A DNA stretch of 64,000 nt, from positions 884,947 to 948,946 of the forward strand of contig VFFE01008914.1 of assembly GCA_008921705.1 (NCBI GenBank). The letters run 5' to 3'. Source of the stretch: Burhinus oedicnemus (lineage: Eukaryota; Chordata; Aves; Charadriiformes; Burhinidae). Position 1 is the first letter of the stretch, and every line of letters begins with the position of its first letter. Shown here piece after piece: positions 1-13,500 of this stretch. The notes beneath the pieces were generated by a model. It worked only from the letters and a program-made list of their open reading frames with translations, made no database searches and was not told where the DNA came from. The position numbers were made by a program, and so were the translations under genes.

Positions 1-3000
1 TTGAGGCATTGTTTCTTAACAAATAACTGAAAAACTATCTGTAAAAGATGTTTTAGTAAGAAAACAGAAGTCAAAACCAGCCAAAAAGTTTTTTTTAAGA
101 ATAAAAATCTTAAAACATGAACAGCTTAAAATCATAAGCTATGAAGGGAAAAATCCTGCTTCTCTTTCTGCTGGAAGGTGGGCTTTACCCACAGCAAAAC
201 AAGTGGGGATGTTATTCCGGTGGCAATAGCCACAGCATTGTCATTACTTCTTTGTGGCACTGGAGGACCAGGAAAAAAAAAAAAAAGCAAACAAACTCTC
301 CTGCTGCCTGAGGCGTGCTCCTGAGCAAAGCCCAGCTCTTTAGGTCAGGGAAGACAGGATTTGCCTCAACAGGATGCATGAGTGGATTAACATGACAAAT
401 TAACTGTTAATCCAAGCAGTAGCCAACTATTAATAAACTCCTCATGAACACTGCCTTAGTGGTTTGAACTCTTTGCTTCCAGCGTGTTTTGAGTTTGGAG
501 GGTGAATATGAACTAGTCTCCTGTCTAAAGGCAGATGAAATGGTCATCTGGGTGAACAAATATAGATGAGCGCATCCCGCAGCCTTCATAAAGATGTTTT
601 TAGTATGACCATGGACTAGGCACTTCAGACTTTGGATCTGAAAGAAAGCAGCTGTTTTGGCTACTCTTCAGCCTCACTTTCTCTAAACAGCAGATGTGCA
701 TCTCTCTAAACTTGGTAGAGGGAATGAGTTGGAGGGAGGTGCTTGCACCCTGCCACTTTTTCCATTTTGAATTACGTAGCTGTCGACTATCACTGGTTTT
801 TCCCTGGACAGTTATGACTAGTTTTTTTTTTAAAAAAAACTATTACATTATTATTTGTTAGCAACCCATTATCAGACCAGTACAAAATCATTTTAGATAT
901 CATTGGAAGATTTCTTCTCCTCTCTTGGAAATGTGGCAGGAATGGATCGGAGAATTGCCTGCAGCCACCTCTATTTCACTTGTTTGCAAGTTTGGTTTTA
1001 CTTTTCTTGTAGTCAGTGGAAATCTCAGTGAATTTAGCTAGAGAAAAGGGGATTTCAGCCACACCAGTTTAAGTTCAAGTATTCCAATTTATATTGGTAT
1101 GAGGAGGAAAAAGATTACAAATGATACTTTAATAATAAGTTTTAGTTCCAAGGCCTTATTTAATTTAAATAATTTAATTTAAATTTAAATGAAAAAGAAC
1201 AACAGGTATGTGACTTAAGTGCCAACAAAAACAGGTACCTAGCTTGGACATAATTATGCAAGTAAATCTCCTTTTGCCCTTACTGAGTGTTTGGCTTTGT
1301 CACTTTAATGAGAATTTTATTCTGTCCAATGACTGCAGGACTAGGTCCGCCACAGTAATGACTAAACTTCTCAGAAATACTTCAGCCTTACAGATAGTTT
1401 TCATCCCTGTGTCTCTATATATTTACATTAGCAGGATTTTATTGTCCAATAAAAAAGTATGCCAAATTTTGCCTGAACGCATAAAATACAAAATACTTCA
1501 GAGAAATACATGGTCGGTTTGCATATGACAGGAAGTCTTTCATTTGTACAGTAATTAGTTTTAAGTTTCGATTGTTAGTAAACTATTTTTTAAATTATAC
1601 TTTAGACAAAGTATACTTATAAAGGGGTCATCTGCATACATTTTAAACACAAAAATTCAATAATTGGACTATTTTCAAGACTTCAGGCATTTCTTTTATG
1701 TTTTCCATGATGTAGGAGACCTTGGTGACAGTTTGCAATTAAAGGGTTCTAAAAAGCTTTTTTTAAAAAAAGGAAAAACAAAAAGAATGAAAAAGAAAGA
1801 AGATGCCTTATTGGGAAAAAAAAACACCAAACAAACAAACACCCAAAACCAAACCCCAAAACTCTACAGGGTTGCAAGATGAGAAGAAAAAGAGTAAAAG
1901 TTCATTTCAACGTAGTGATTTATAGGGAAAGGCTCAGCAGCTTACATAAAACCAAAAAGGGAAGTGGTCGAACACTGGGTCAAATCTCCATTCACATGTT
2001 TTGTAATAAAAGGCTCACTGTAGCCTTTGAGCCTTGCTTCCAGTCACAGACAATGGCAATTGCAGAGCAAGACTAATAACAGGATTTAGCATAAATCCAC
2101 CACAGGAAGTGAACAGTTGTACTGGCAAATAATTAGCCAGGGAACTTTTTATGGCAACATCAGGATGCTCTCTGTTCTTTAAAGCGTTGTCTGCAATTGT
2201 GATCATGGAAAAAAAAAAATACAACAAACCAGTCACTTCTCCCTCTTCGTAGAAGGCTTTTACTTGTAGATAATTTTTTACAGCATTTTAATAATTTTTC
2301 TCCTTGGTCTAGTTTAGTAGCAATAGTGTAAGTATTCAATTTGCATTTGAAGGGTTTTTAAAAATGTTCTTTTCTTTTTTTTTTTTTTTCCTGACTGATG
2401 CTTTTTATTGCAAGGTGAATTGTGTTTATTTTGCATGGCTAACAAGTGGGTTCAAAGCAACACTTTGATCTTGAACCCCTGCCAGATTCCAAGAGCTGAA
2501 AGCCCCCCCTGTGCAGTAAAGTAGACCTGTACTCACAAAGCCTGGCTAATTTGCAAAGGAATGTCAAAATTACTGGCACAGCTGACTACTGCGGTGCAGT
2601 ACAGACTATAGTTTTTCTAATGAACAGAGATCTGCTTTTCTCCATATGTTTATTTGTCGCTTGTTGGAAGACTAAGTTTAAGTATCACTGCTCCTTCTAG
2701 GTGAGGAACTTCTAAGTCATAGCATTAAACCAAACAAACAAAGAAAAAAAATCCCAGATCAGCTACTGTGGAATCTTTACTTATTAAAAAGATAATTTTC
2801 TGATATCTAATGCAATTAGACCAGAAGAAAACTGTTTATCTGTTCTTTTGCATTTTACAAAAGCTGCAAAAAATTTTAGCCAAGGAAGAATATGCAGGTC
2901 CTATGTGAGTCCTCTGAATACGTTTCTACACCTTTAGTCTTCATCAGTTCTGCCTAGTGAGAGTGATATTTGTTCTCCTGGAAGTGAGATAAATTAATGA

Positions 3001-3740
3001 AACTCTCCGAATAAAACTCCATTTCATTTCCATTGCCTTTGCACATCTGCTTCCTAGCCACAGGAAAAAAAAAAAAAAAAATTTAAAAAATTGTGGTGAG
3101 ACTGTTCCCTTGGTATAAATTCCACTCAGAAGTCAAGAAACTAGAAGTACTAAGATAGGGTGGAAATTTCACACTAAATCATTTGGTTTGTGCATCACCA
3201 GTCTGTACTTCAGTGAAGGAAAACAATAATAAAATCCCTGGATGCTGAATCACCATGTAACTGAAGAAACTGAGGTCCAGAACCGCACAGTGCTAATCTA
3301 GAAACCTGAATTTGGCTCTACAAAGGCCAAGGAGGGAGCAAAATACCTCAAACCACCCTCAGAATTGCAAATCATGACTATACTGATCAGCTAGATGCCT
3401 AACCTGAACCATGGAGTACAGGAAAGAAAGAAAATACCTACAAAACTTCCACGCCTTTCTGGATTTAGGCTGTATCTGCTCAACTGCGAGTGAAGCTGTC
3501 ATGTATTCCTGCCTACGTGCTAGCCTAAGCACTGCCAGCAACAGCAAAAACATAGAAGTAACAGCTTTCTAGCAACATTAGAAACTGGAGCATAAACTGT
3601 CCTGTGTCCTTGAGCACACTCCTTCGCTTTACTGTGCAGGCAAGAGCGTGCCCAGAGCTCCTTCTGTGTTAACAGGCATTTGTTAAGACAATTAAGTATA
3701 CACAGGGCTTTTTGTGTGTAAATAGGCAAGAGTGACAAAG
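1..3740. other. AT-rich non-coding stretch, no gene seen
   Basis: Only short, compositionally random reading frames occur here. There is a 15-T run at 2375-2389, a 17-A run at 3065-3081 and an AT-only palindromic patch near 1158-1190. I recognise no repeat family, RNA gene or convincing exon. It is most simply intronic or intergenic sequence. Confidence 0.5.
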
Positions 3741-3744
3741 GGCA

Positions 3745-3960
3745 GGAGAAAGGAAATAGTATTAGCTATAATGTCACAAGTAAGGAACCGAGGCACAGAA
3801 ATATTACCAACAGGATTTTCAGAAGGATTAAAGCAGCATGACTTTATTGACTGTGCTGCATTAACATCAAATGTGGTTTGACCCTCAGTGATTTCTTCAA
3901 AGTAAGACTGGAAGCAGAACAGGAACCAAACCCAGGTCAATACTCAACCCACAAAACCAT
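3745..3960 (-). repeat. Decayed MIR (CORE-SINE) interrupted by a short insertion
   Basis: The plus strand near 3765-3812 reads like the reverse complement of the MIR core ('aaggaaccgaggcacagaaata', compare the usual gaggaaactgaggcacagaga). The MIR-like order resumes at 3888-3955 with a 'tgatttcttcaaagtaag...gcagaacaggaaccaaacccaggtc' block, matching the 'tgacttgcccaaggtcac...gcagagc...aacccaggtct' stretch of an inverted MIR. About 80 bases between the halves have no MIR counterpart and look inserted. The assignment is by remembered consensus only and divergence is high. Confidence 0.4.
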
Positions 3961-3964
3961 AATT

Positions 3965-6900
3965 TCTTTCCTTATTTCTTTTCTATATTTAGTGTGGGGG
4001 GTGGTGGCGGTGGTGGAAAAGCAGCACATGTGCCTGTAGGGTGACCTGTCGTGCTGCTAAGTCTCTCCTTGCACAAATCCCGTCCCTCTCATTTTAACTA
4101 ACTCTAATTTTGAATGCTGTCTTTGGCATTCTGCCTTGGACTTCTCACAAGGCTTTTTTTTTGTGTGCAGGATTTTTTTTCTTTATTTTCTTCCTCTTTT
4201 GAGGAGGGAGATAGTAAATGTGAATAATTACTTCTCCATGAAGAACAGATCTTTTGTAGTCAAGTTTGGCATCTCTGCCATTTCTTACTTACTTAAAGGT
4301 TAGCCTAAAACTAGTATTTATACTGTGAAAATCCCTAGGAGGTTCCAAATGAATCATTCACATGAGCTTCCAGCAAAAGGTTATATTTTTTAATGTTCTG
4401 TTTATGGGACCCATTTTTGGTGTTGTTTTGTTTGCATTCTTGGAGAATTATGTTATGGATGCTAAAATTGGTCATTGTGTTTTTTTGAATGGTTCATGTA
4501 AAATATCTGCATCAAACTCAGCATCAAATAAAAATCAAAAAAAGAATAAATTTGTTTCCAGATACAGTTACAGAAATATAATATCAATTTAAGAGGAATG
4601 TGCATATTATAGAAGTTCTGGTATGCAATATATATCTACATATTTAAAGAGGAAGAGAACAGAGAGAAGTCATTCAAGGAATGAAGAAAGGGGTCAGAGT
4701 TTGAACTCAAAATTCACACACAAGTTTGAATCTGCAGCAGTTCTAACTGCTGATAACACTATAGTCATTCTGCCAAGTTTTGTGAGTAGCAATGTCTGTG
4801 AAATTTGAAGTGCAGCTCTCTTCTGCTAATTGCAGTTATATATATATAAAAAATAATGCTTTCCTCAGCATGTCATTTTTATATCTATAAATTCAGAGTT
4901 AAATTTACCTACTTAATAACAACGATAATAATAATAACAACAACCATTATAATATTATCATCTTACGTCTAATATCGTTTGTAACTGAATGCTACATAGT
5001 CAGCATAATTGTGTGGGAAAATGCCGCAAAGTCAAGGAAGTACTAGCACTTTTGCAAACAAAATATTTAGTGACAGGGCCTTGGGGTACATTGAAAAATA
5101 TTTTTGGACTGTCTCAGTTTTCCCAAGATGAGTCTGCTTGGTTGCCATGGCGCTTGCCCCCGTTATGAGCAGCTATATGTTGGCATAGCTGTTCTTTTAA
5201 CTGTCACATAGCTTTAGTCTGTTTTTACTATGGAAGGCACTGTAGAGAAGTCACCTGAGATCCAGGCAGCCCAAATCATGCACCAACTGTGAGCTGACTT
5301 AACCAAGTTCTGAAAATGAGTATACCTTGTGCTTTTGTTATTCAGATCTATCTTTTATGTGCCGAATTATAGATAAAACTGGCATATCAAATGCAGGAAG
5401 AAAGATTCTTATGCTACTTGTTTTATTAGCGTTAATCACTTATTGTTTTATTTATGCAGGCTGAAGTTTTCTGAAGTGATTATGTTTCAAAGAATCAGAA
5501 GTTCCCTGAAAAAAGGAAAATTTTCCCATAATTTCTTCCACAATTAAATGCAAGTGTAATAAAAAATCACCACTGAGAATTTTTTAAATGAGGTTCCACA
5601 GAAACTGGCTCTCTATATACAGCACTAAATATTTTGATAATACTTTGTAAGAAAAAGTTAAATGATTGCTAATGAAGTTTATCGGTGACAAAAAAAACCC
5701 CCAACAGAATGATAAATGCCAATAGAGTTCACTGAAGGATTCACCTGCTGATAAGTTATGCAGAAATAATATGTATTTTGAAATGTAAGGACAAACAACT
5801 CAGGCTGCACTTTAGGGATGAGGAATTATTTCAGTCACTACTATTTAAGAAAGGACCATGATAGGAAAAAAAATACTCTCATTAATCTGATGCTGTTACT
5901 CTGTGACCAAAAAGACCTAAAATGATTCTGGGATTTATGAGCAGGGAAACATGAAGTAGGTGTAAGGGGATCACATTACCTCTCGTACAACGGTTACTGC
6001 AACACTGCGTCCAGATCCAGTACCCACACCTGAAGAATGTGTTAGTGCAATATGTGCAATGTTATTGCGTTGGATGGAACGTGCACCGGAGATGGGACAA
6101 ATACTAGGGAAAGAAGAATCGGAAAGTGTGTATTATTGCTAAAGATTGAATGAGGTCATGTGTATAGCGAGGGATTTTCAGTCTGGCATTCAAGCACTGT
6201 ATGAAAGTGAAAGGTCGACAAGAGACAGCCTTGAAATAAAGCACAATATTTAAAAGCAGTGGTAATTAGCTGTTGAGACAAAGCTCACTAATGCTTGCAA
6301 TATACAACATATGTAAGTCATGATCTAATGGTTTTCGTAGCACAGCTAGTGGGCTTGAAGCAGATACCAGTTCGAGAGGACCTCATGGCTCCAGTTAGAG
6401 AGGTCAGAATGATCATCCCAACCGGCTGTTAGCCCACCGCAGCTGGCTCAAGCGCACGTGCTCCGAGCAATAGTCTGCCCAAAAAGAGAAGGACTAAGAC
6501 TCCCCTGCGGAGTCTCTTCTCTCCTCCCATGGAAAAAGCGAACACTGCATCCTGTACACAGGACTGAGAATCTCAGGTATATTAAGCAGGATCTCCACTA
6601 ACTTTAATCACCTTGGCTAATTGTCTGGGCTTCATTGATAGTCAGTGGAGAGGAACAAGGATCTCAACAGGGCAACTTATCCCATCCTGGTAAGCGTCAA
6701 AGCTAAACAAGAATGCTTCACTCAGATATTGTTTTACCACAGAAAATGGAATTTTGAGTGAGTTTTGTAAATAGGGACCAAGAATCACTTAAGTTCAGCT
6801 GCTGACATCCATAATGAAGAGAGAAATAAGCACTTTTTGGACTCAATTTGTCTGACCTGTTTTAGATATCTTCTCTAACACAAAATGAATCATGTGAAAG

Positions 6901-8475
6901 AATTATATAAATGGACTCTTGACAACTAGTTTGCCCTGTACATACCTGCATTTTATCAGGTGATCCTCACATTAGTTGTCTTAAATTTAAAATGCTAAAT
7001 GTAAAAAGTACAAATCCTACCATACAAGAAATTATTTTTACTGCTAGGTCTTCAGGATGTCGGTGATCACAAAGAGAAAACAGTGAACAAAACTCATAGA
7101 AGAAGGGGAGGAAAAACCACAGAAGAGTGGTTTTACCTCTGTAAAAGAAAGAAGGAGAGTGACAAGACTCAGATTGATATAGAGGGTGGAAAAAAATGAA
7201 CAAAATCCTTCCTGTGAACCCCCACCCCAAGACAAATCAACATTAGCATATGTTTTTGACAATCTGTGCATGCACTGACAATTGTCAGGATGCATTGACA
7301 ATAATTCAATGGTGGGAATTGGCATTGAGCCCTGAAGTACCAAAAGAAGGAAAACTAGCTAAAAATTTTAAAGAAATGATGCTGAAAATAAAACCAAGTA
7401 ATTGGAATAACTAAGAGGAAAAGGAAAAAAGTTGCTGTATTTCTTTGGGAACTAATATAATCAGATTCATTATGTGTTTTCTCATATGTACTTCTTTGTT
7501 AGTGCATTAATGCACAATCTTATGGTCTGGTCTTACACACAAACTTAGTTTTGAAACTCGTCAAATGGATTATGAGAAAACAGATCAGCATTGTAAAAAA
7601 ATTTCACCCTGAAAACTTACTTAGTATTGAAATAGGGGACAGAATTTTAGTGGAGTAAGCTTTTTCTCAAGTACTACCTTCAGTAACCAAGAAAACAAAA
7701 TATCTTTGAGACAATGGATAGCAAATAAACTGTATACTAAGAAGCTGTGGAATCTAACTGATTATATATTTTTTCAAAATTAAATGCTAATTCAATAAAT
7801 TGGAAGTACCAGGATCATTCTCTGACTCTGAGGCCACCTGGAATGGAATAGCCCACAGCTATATTATTAAACTCCCTTATTCTTTAAAACTCAGTCCCTC
7901 ACCTGTTGGGAGCGTGCTAACTTTCAAACTAGGCCCAGAAGTCTTGTTGGAGGATGCTACCTGTAACAGGACAACACCATGACCGGAACCGTTCTAGCAA
8001 TGCAACAGTATGGCTGACCACAGTTCTGAGCCTCAAATTCCTCAATATATCATCAAGAAATGCAATATCAGAGCCCAATGCTCTTAACAGTCACTACCAT
8101 GGTAGTCGTTATTTCCATATGCACTGCTGATTTCAACATGGAGTCACTGGGCTAGGTCTAAGGGTAAGATGAGTTATGTGAGTAAATGTTTGCATGATCA
8201 AGTCCAAGCAGCACTGACTTTATCTGAGGTGCAGTGAGCAAAAATTAAATACTGTAGCTGCTATGTTCATTGAAGAAGTGGAGGGAGAGCGGGCAGCAGA
8301 GACTAAAGGTGTATCTCTCTCTCTCTCTCTTTATATATATGTAAAAAAAAAAATTGTATATATTTTAAAAGGAAAATACAGTTTCTGCAAAGAACACATT
8401 CTGAAAATGAATCATAACGAAAGCAAAGACTAAGGCTTGTATTTCAGCTCGTAGATTCCTTTGCCTCTGAAATGG
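3965..8475. other. AT-rich non-coding stretch with simple repeats
   Basis: A G-rich GGTGG-type tract lies at about 4000-4017, a TA run at 4837-4848 and an AAT/AAC triplet tract at about 4914-4945. A TC run followed by a TA run is at 8314-8340, and a 14-bp palindrome at 8093-8106. A more GC-rich patch at about 6370-6480 contains GCGCACGTGC, an E-box-like core. No gene is supported. A 48-nt piece at 6642-6689 has splice-like borders but is open in all three frames, so it carries little information. Confidence 0.45.
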
Positions 8476-8479
8476 TTCC

Positions 8480-8700
8480 CTTGAGACACTGTTCTGTAGG
8501 TTAATAATCCTCACGATTAGAAAGTGTTTTCCTGATATTTCATCTAATTATACCCATCCGTAATCTCTTCCCAAAAGCCTCTCCTCGTTTTACCTCTTTG
8601 GCATACTCTAAACAAGTCTTTTCTTTCAGTTTGGTCTTTCAGCTAAACAAGTCTTTTCAGCTCAGTAGCTGGCTATGTAATACCCTGTATAACTGGAATC
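8480..8700 (-). repeat. Decayed CR1/L3-like LINE fragment, antisense
   Basis: Read on the minus strand, this follows the order of the 3' part of old CR1 ORF2. The plus strand shows 'ttaataatcctcacgattagaaagtgttttcctgata' and then 'ctctaaacaagtcttttctttcag', corresponding to the usual inverted 'gttaataatcctca...aagtttttcctgat' and 'ctaaacaagcccagttctttcag' blocks. Within it, CTAAACAAGTCTTTTC occurs twice (8608-8623 and 8643-8658), a 35-bp local duplication. Divergence is high and the boundaries are approximate. Confidence 0.4.
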
Positions 8701-9262
8701 CAAATCTGCAAATTACTGACCCGTCCCAAATTTCATTAACTTATAAAAGTCAGTGAAGGCTCTTACCTTCTCACAAGTTAGTGCCCAGCATTAATAAAAA
8801 TATATGTATTTAAAATAAACAACAAATACAGCCTTGCTGTGCATGTAAAATATCTAAATACATAACTTGGTTTCTTTCCAGCACTCTCTTGTTCCAAGAA
8901 AGCACAGAATTATGCTTTGGTAATAATTATTGTAGAATATTTCCTTTCGGGAAAGTCTGTATCTGCAATGTGTATATTCTGGGAAGAATATAGTTTACTC
9001 TGATAATTTTCAGAGAAGAGAGGGCCTTTAATTTTAAATGTTCAAAAATAAATCTTTCACTAATACTTATGGGCCCAATTCTGTGAGGGGTGAATGCCAC
9101 AAGTCCTAGGATAGATTCTTACTCATGCCAGCTTCCACAAATTAGAGACTTTAACTTCAGTAATACGCTAAAGCTGCAGTATCTTGAAAAAAGTGACTAT
9201 AATTTGCTTAGATGTAGTCCAGCCACCACTGAATGCCCTTTTCTGCTGTTTCTAATATACAG

Positions 9263-9304
9263 CCTGCAATAGGGAATAAAGCCGTCCCCAGTGAAGAACT
9301 TAAG
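9263..9304 (+). other. Weak candidate 42-nt exon
   Basis: A long pyrimidine-rich acceptor tract ending in TATACAG precedes 42 nt that are open in only one frame (PAIGNKAVPSEELK, phase 0 to 0), followed by AAG|GTACAT. The acceptor is very good and the donor only fair. The next candidate nearby (9519-9597, with a TTCTTCTCTTCTTTAG acceptor and a TCG|GTGAAG donor) is not phase-compatible with it. Exons this short arise often by chance. Confidence 0.15.
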
Positions 9305-9839
9305 GTACATTGCTTTTCCATTGTTTTTAGACATCTAAAGAGAAAAGACTGTGGACTCTATCATTCTGGGATGTGGGGACACAGTCACTCCAACCAAATA
9401 ACTTACTGCCTCAAAAGGATAAGCCATATATTTTGAAGAGAAAAACCCAAACAGCTAAAAGTAAGCCCACATGTGCATGTATGTGCATTAAAATTCTTAG
9501 ATTTCTTCTCTTCTTTAGACTTTTGGCAAGCTACACAAAGGGACTGTTTCTCATGTCGCCAGAATACCTTCTGGGATTTCCTGCTTGAAAGCTGTCGGTG
9601 AAGGCAGTGTTCATCGTAAAAAATGGTATTCACATGATTAAGGACACAGAAAATGCTTTGGAGATTGTCGCTGTTATCAGACAAAAGGTGAGAAGCCTCC
9701 AAAGTTTTTAGGAGACTGATGATGGGAAAGCTGAAAGACCTTTCACATGACTCGGACTTCTATCAGATAGATATCTAACCACTCAGGAACTTGGAAACAC
9801 CTGGCGTAAATATATGATCAGCTTTCACAGCACAGGAAG

Positions 9840-10560
9840 GCTGCTAGTCAGCCCCTCAGTGATGTGTTGTGTTCAATATATTCAAGACTGACACAAAAAG
9901 TGGGACAATACTCAAGTGACAGGGCCTGCCAAAGACACAAAACTGTTGAGGGAGGACAGTCAAAGCTGTCCGAGTAGAAATGTAGCAGGATCACATGGTA
10001 ATGAGATGACTGGATAATAAAACAACAGGTGAAATTCAGTCCAAATAAGCAGAAAGCAGCATAGGAGAAAAATAAACCTAACTAAATATACACTTTCAAC
10101 TATATATTATCACCCAGGAAAGAGACATTGGAATCATTACAGATAGTTTTTTAAAAATAGTTAAATACTAAGCAGTTATAGACATCCAATTTGAGTGTTA
10201 GAAAATCCTAGGAAAATAATTTAAAAACCCACAAAAGCATCCTTATGCTATGGTATAAATCAACATCATGGTCCCATCTGGACATTTTTCTGATTCTGGT
10301 CACTGCCTTCAAAAAAGCCATAGTGACACTAGAAAATGCATAGAAAAGAATGGCAAGGGTAATCAGAGCTATGGAATAGCTTTTATCTAAGCAGAGATTA
10401 AGCTGAGTAGGTTTTTTAGATTAGAACAGGGATGACTGATATAGGCTTCTAAAATCATAAGTGTGATAGATAAAATGTACAAGTATCAATTATTTATTAT
10501 TTTCTGTAATAGAACTGAGAAACAAAAATAACAATCAGAAAATTAAAATAAATTCAATGT
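9840..10560 (+). repeat. Ancient CR1/L3-like LINE fragment (ORF2, RT to C-terminal region)
   Basis: The plus strand runs through the order of an old sauropsid CR1 ORF2. A decayed FNIF peptide (near 9869) is followed by a remnant of the FADDTKL catalytic block, now read as AKDTKL in a shifted frame (about 9924-9941). Then come 'actggataataaaacaacaggtgaaattcagt', 'caggaaagagacattggaatcatt' (10116-10139), 'tggtcccatctggaca...ttctggtcact' and 'gaatggcaagggtaatcagagctatgga'. There are many stops and indels and no frame survives. The 3' terminus is not recognisable beyond about 10560. Confidence 0.6.
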
Positions 10561-13500
10561 TTTCTATTTGATTTTCTTTCTTTTTTCTTTTCTCTTTTCA
10601 AGATACCACAATGCTGGAATTTGTTGGAAGACAGGGAGGCAAAAGTGCAGTTGGATGCAATAATTAGACAAAGTTGTGGAGGACAGATGCTTCATTGGCT
10701 TCTCTTCTGACTCAGGAAATCCCTTAACTTCAGAAAGGGAATAGTATTTCTGTATATTGTCCTGTTTCCTTATACTCCCTCTCCTAAGCAACCTTTATTA
10801 GGCACCGTTCCTATTGATTGTCCATTTGTACAGAGGGATTTCTTTGCTCCAGGCCAGTGCTTGACTCTATATGTGAACCAAGTGGTGAAAATACAGACCT
10901 CATAAAAATTGTCAAAAGTTTTGGCTCAGGATTGCGTAGCCTGTCCTCCAGCATGGACTCCGTTATGGTAAGACTGCCTTTCCAATGCTCTTTTCTTCCC
11001 AGCTGAGCAGATCCTGGGCACCAGCCCCCTAGGGAGCTGAGGGCCATCTTTATCTTCCTTTACTGAGAGGGCTATCTCAACCACCCACAGGTTCAGCCAC
11101 ACAGTGGCAAGGTCCAACAAAAATGGATTTAGGTAGTGAGAAACAAAGACAAACATTAAAACAACACCTCTCCTTCCCCCCTCTCCCAGGCTCAGCATCA
11201 ATCCTTCACTCAAGAGTCCTCTACCCACCCTGAGTGTCACAGGGCTCAGGATGGAGGTGGGTATGGTCAGTATTCAGCAGTTTCTCTCTTTTGCTCCTTC
11301 CCTCTCACATTGCTCCCCTGCTCCAGTGTTGGGCTTTCCATGGGCTGTGGTGAGTGGAGCACATCCTCCTACCAACTTTGAGCTGAGAGAAAGGCATACG
11401 TGGATTGACTGGTGAAGGAACTCACAGAAGGTCACTAAAAGTCCCATCTACCAGCTGCTATTAAAGACGTAATATTAGACTAAATTCACTTTAAATCTCA
11501 ATAAATAACCTTTCTAATATGGATATAATTTAGATATAGAACTTTCATTTTCTAAGGTTATGTTCTGTTAGCAAATAGATTACATCTGTTTAAAAGGAAA
11601 GAAAAATGTCACCAAATCACCAGATATATATAAAGGCCAATATATTGACTTTAAATAAATAGGGTATTTTTTTTCAGATAGAACTCTTGCCCTAAAGATG
11701 ATTATCTCACCAAAGTTTTCATCATACTGTCTTTATTAGCCTTTCTTCATGAAATAAGAAGCTGTATTATCGACATAGCTAGAGATGCAGGGAGAAAAGG
11801 TAACGTGTCCTTTTGGGGCAAGTCTTCCACTTATTATCTAATCTGCCTGCTGGATCATTTAAGCTGCCTGTTATTTGATCCCTGACCTTGCCATGAGAAA
11901 TTGCTTAGTAGTAGGTTGCAGACTTCCATTGGCAAACATGCTGAAAGTGTACTCAGAGAGTGGTTGTTGATTAATTATGTATACTTCATGTCACCGAGAT
12001 CTCTGAGCATGTCAGAGGCCTGGGGACAGAAGCAGGCGTATTGTTTCTGATTTTCTCTACTACATAACATTCTAAGTTCGCACAAACAGAAGGGTCAGTG
12101 CACCTTGCTGTTTTTAACAAAACTTGCACATGGTATTTTTCTAGTTGAAAAAACCCAAAACCTTATGCAAATTTATTGTTTAGAAGTGGGCAAGAGGAAG
12201 GCTTGATTGCAAATTATTTGTTAACTGTTACTAGTGCAAGGGGAAGTTGAACTGTGTAAGGAGAAGATGTAATTCATTATCTATAGACTCAGAATCTGTA
12301 GGAGCTGTGTTTATTTTTTTTCCTTGTATGGAAGTGTGGCTGTGATCCTGAATACTGTGAGCCCAAAACTTAGTCACCCAGTAAGCAGAAGGGAAATCAG
12401 ACCAGTGAATTGGGCACCCTAGCATCTCCAGACTATTGACCATGGATGGACAAGGTATTCATAAAAGGCAGCATGGACTGCTAGGACTGACCAAGACATT
12501 AAAGAGTGTGTCTCAAGCCCTTCCGATCACCCTGGGTGACAGGAGTTTATTCTGAGGATACCTTTTGGCAACGTTTTCCTGCTGGAACAGAAAGCAATAG
12601 ATGAAGGAATGAGTATAGACATAACACCCTAGTGGTTCGAATAACTGTCCAAGAGGAGAGATCTGCAGCCAGGGGTGTTTGAACAGAGCTGTGTTGCAGA
12701 TTCCCTGAGAATCCGAACTAACAGGATTTTATGTGGGAGCATCCTTCCCTCCTAAAGCTGGTCTGTGCTGCCAGGAATGTACTAGTCATGGGGCCAAAAA
12801 GGGAGCAAGTAGGAAACAGTTTGACAGTGGAACACACTTTTTTGGGGGAAACAAAATTTAAGGGAAGTCCTGTGTTGTTTAGTTCCTCTAAATATAAATG
12901 TTTATGTTTTATTTTACCTTAAACTGTTATTGGATAGAAAACCACAAACCACCCATATATAAAAAACCCCAACCAAAAACCCCACCCCAAACCACGATCC
13001 CACCATCCCACATAGAAGCAGTAACTGGAACTGTAGATACAGTTTACAACAGACAGCACCTAGCATTAAGTGAATTTACAGAGTAGTAATCTATTCAGCA
13101 GTTCATCACATTCTATTTCCTAAGCTCTTTCCATTTCAATTTTTCACCCTATGAACCTTTTTTTTTTTTTTTTCACTTTTGTTTAAGAGTCAAACAGACA
13201 TTGCATACCGTGCTCATGTGCTGCCTACTAGGACACCATCAACTCTTCTGGAAGCATACAAACTTCAAGGTCTTAACAATGGTTTATTTTTCCAGAAACT
13301 GCATTGTTAGGATTTTTTTAATTATTATTATTTTTTTTACTACAAAACTTAATTTGCAGCCATATTGCTTATACTGGAGTGATTAGAGCTCTTTATATTT
13401 TTGCACAGTATCTTCCTGTCTTAGGTAACTTAAATAACACTGAGTTACTAGCAAATTTTACTACTTTCCTGGCTTTACTGGAAATGGGAGGGGGAGAGAG

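Noticed and set aside
6642..6689. 48-nt exon-like piece with a CTG|GTAAGC donor
   Set aside because: All three frames are open, it is very short, and it overlaps a 'ttcattgatagtcagtggag' pattern typical of old palindromic repeats.
11910..11925. 'tagtagtaggttg', reminiscent of a let-7 seed region
   Set aside because: No complementary arm within hairpin distance, and the match breaks after a few bases.
12625..12650. GGTTCGAATAA resembling a tRNA B-box
   Set aside because: No A-box, cloverleaf or acceptor stem can be folded around it.
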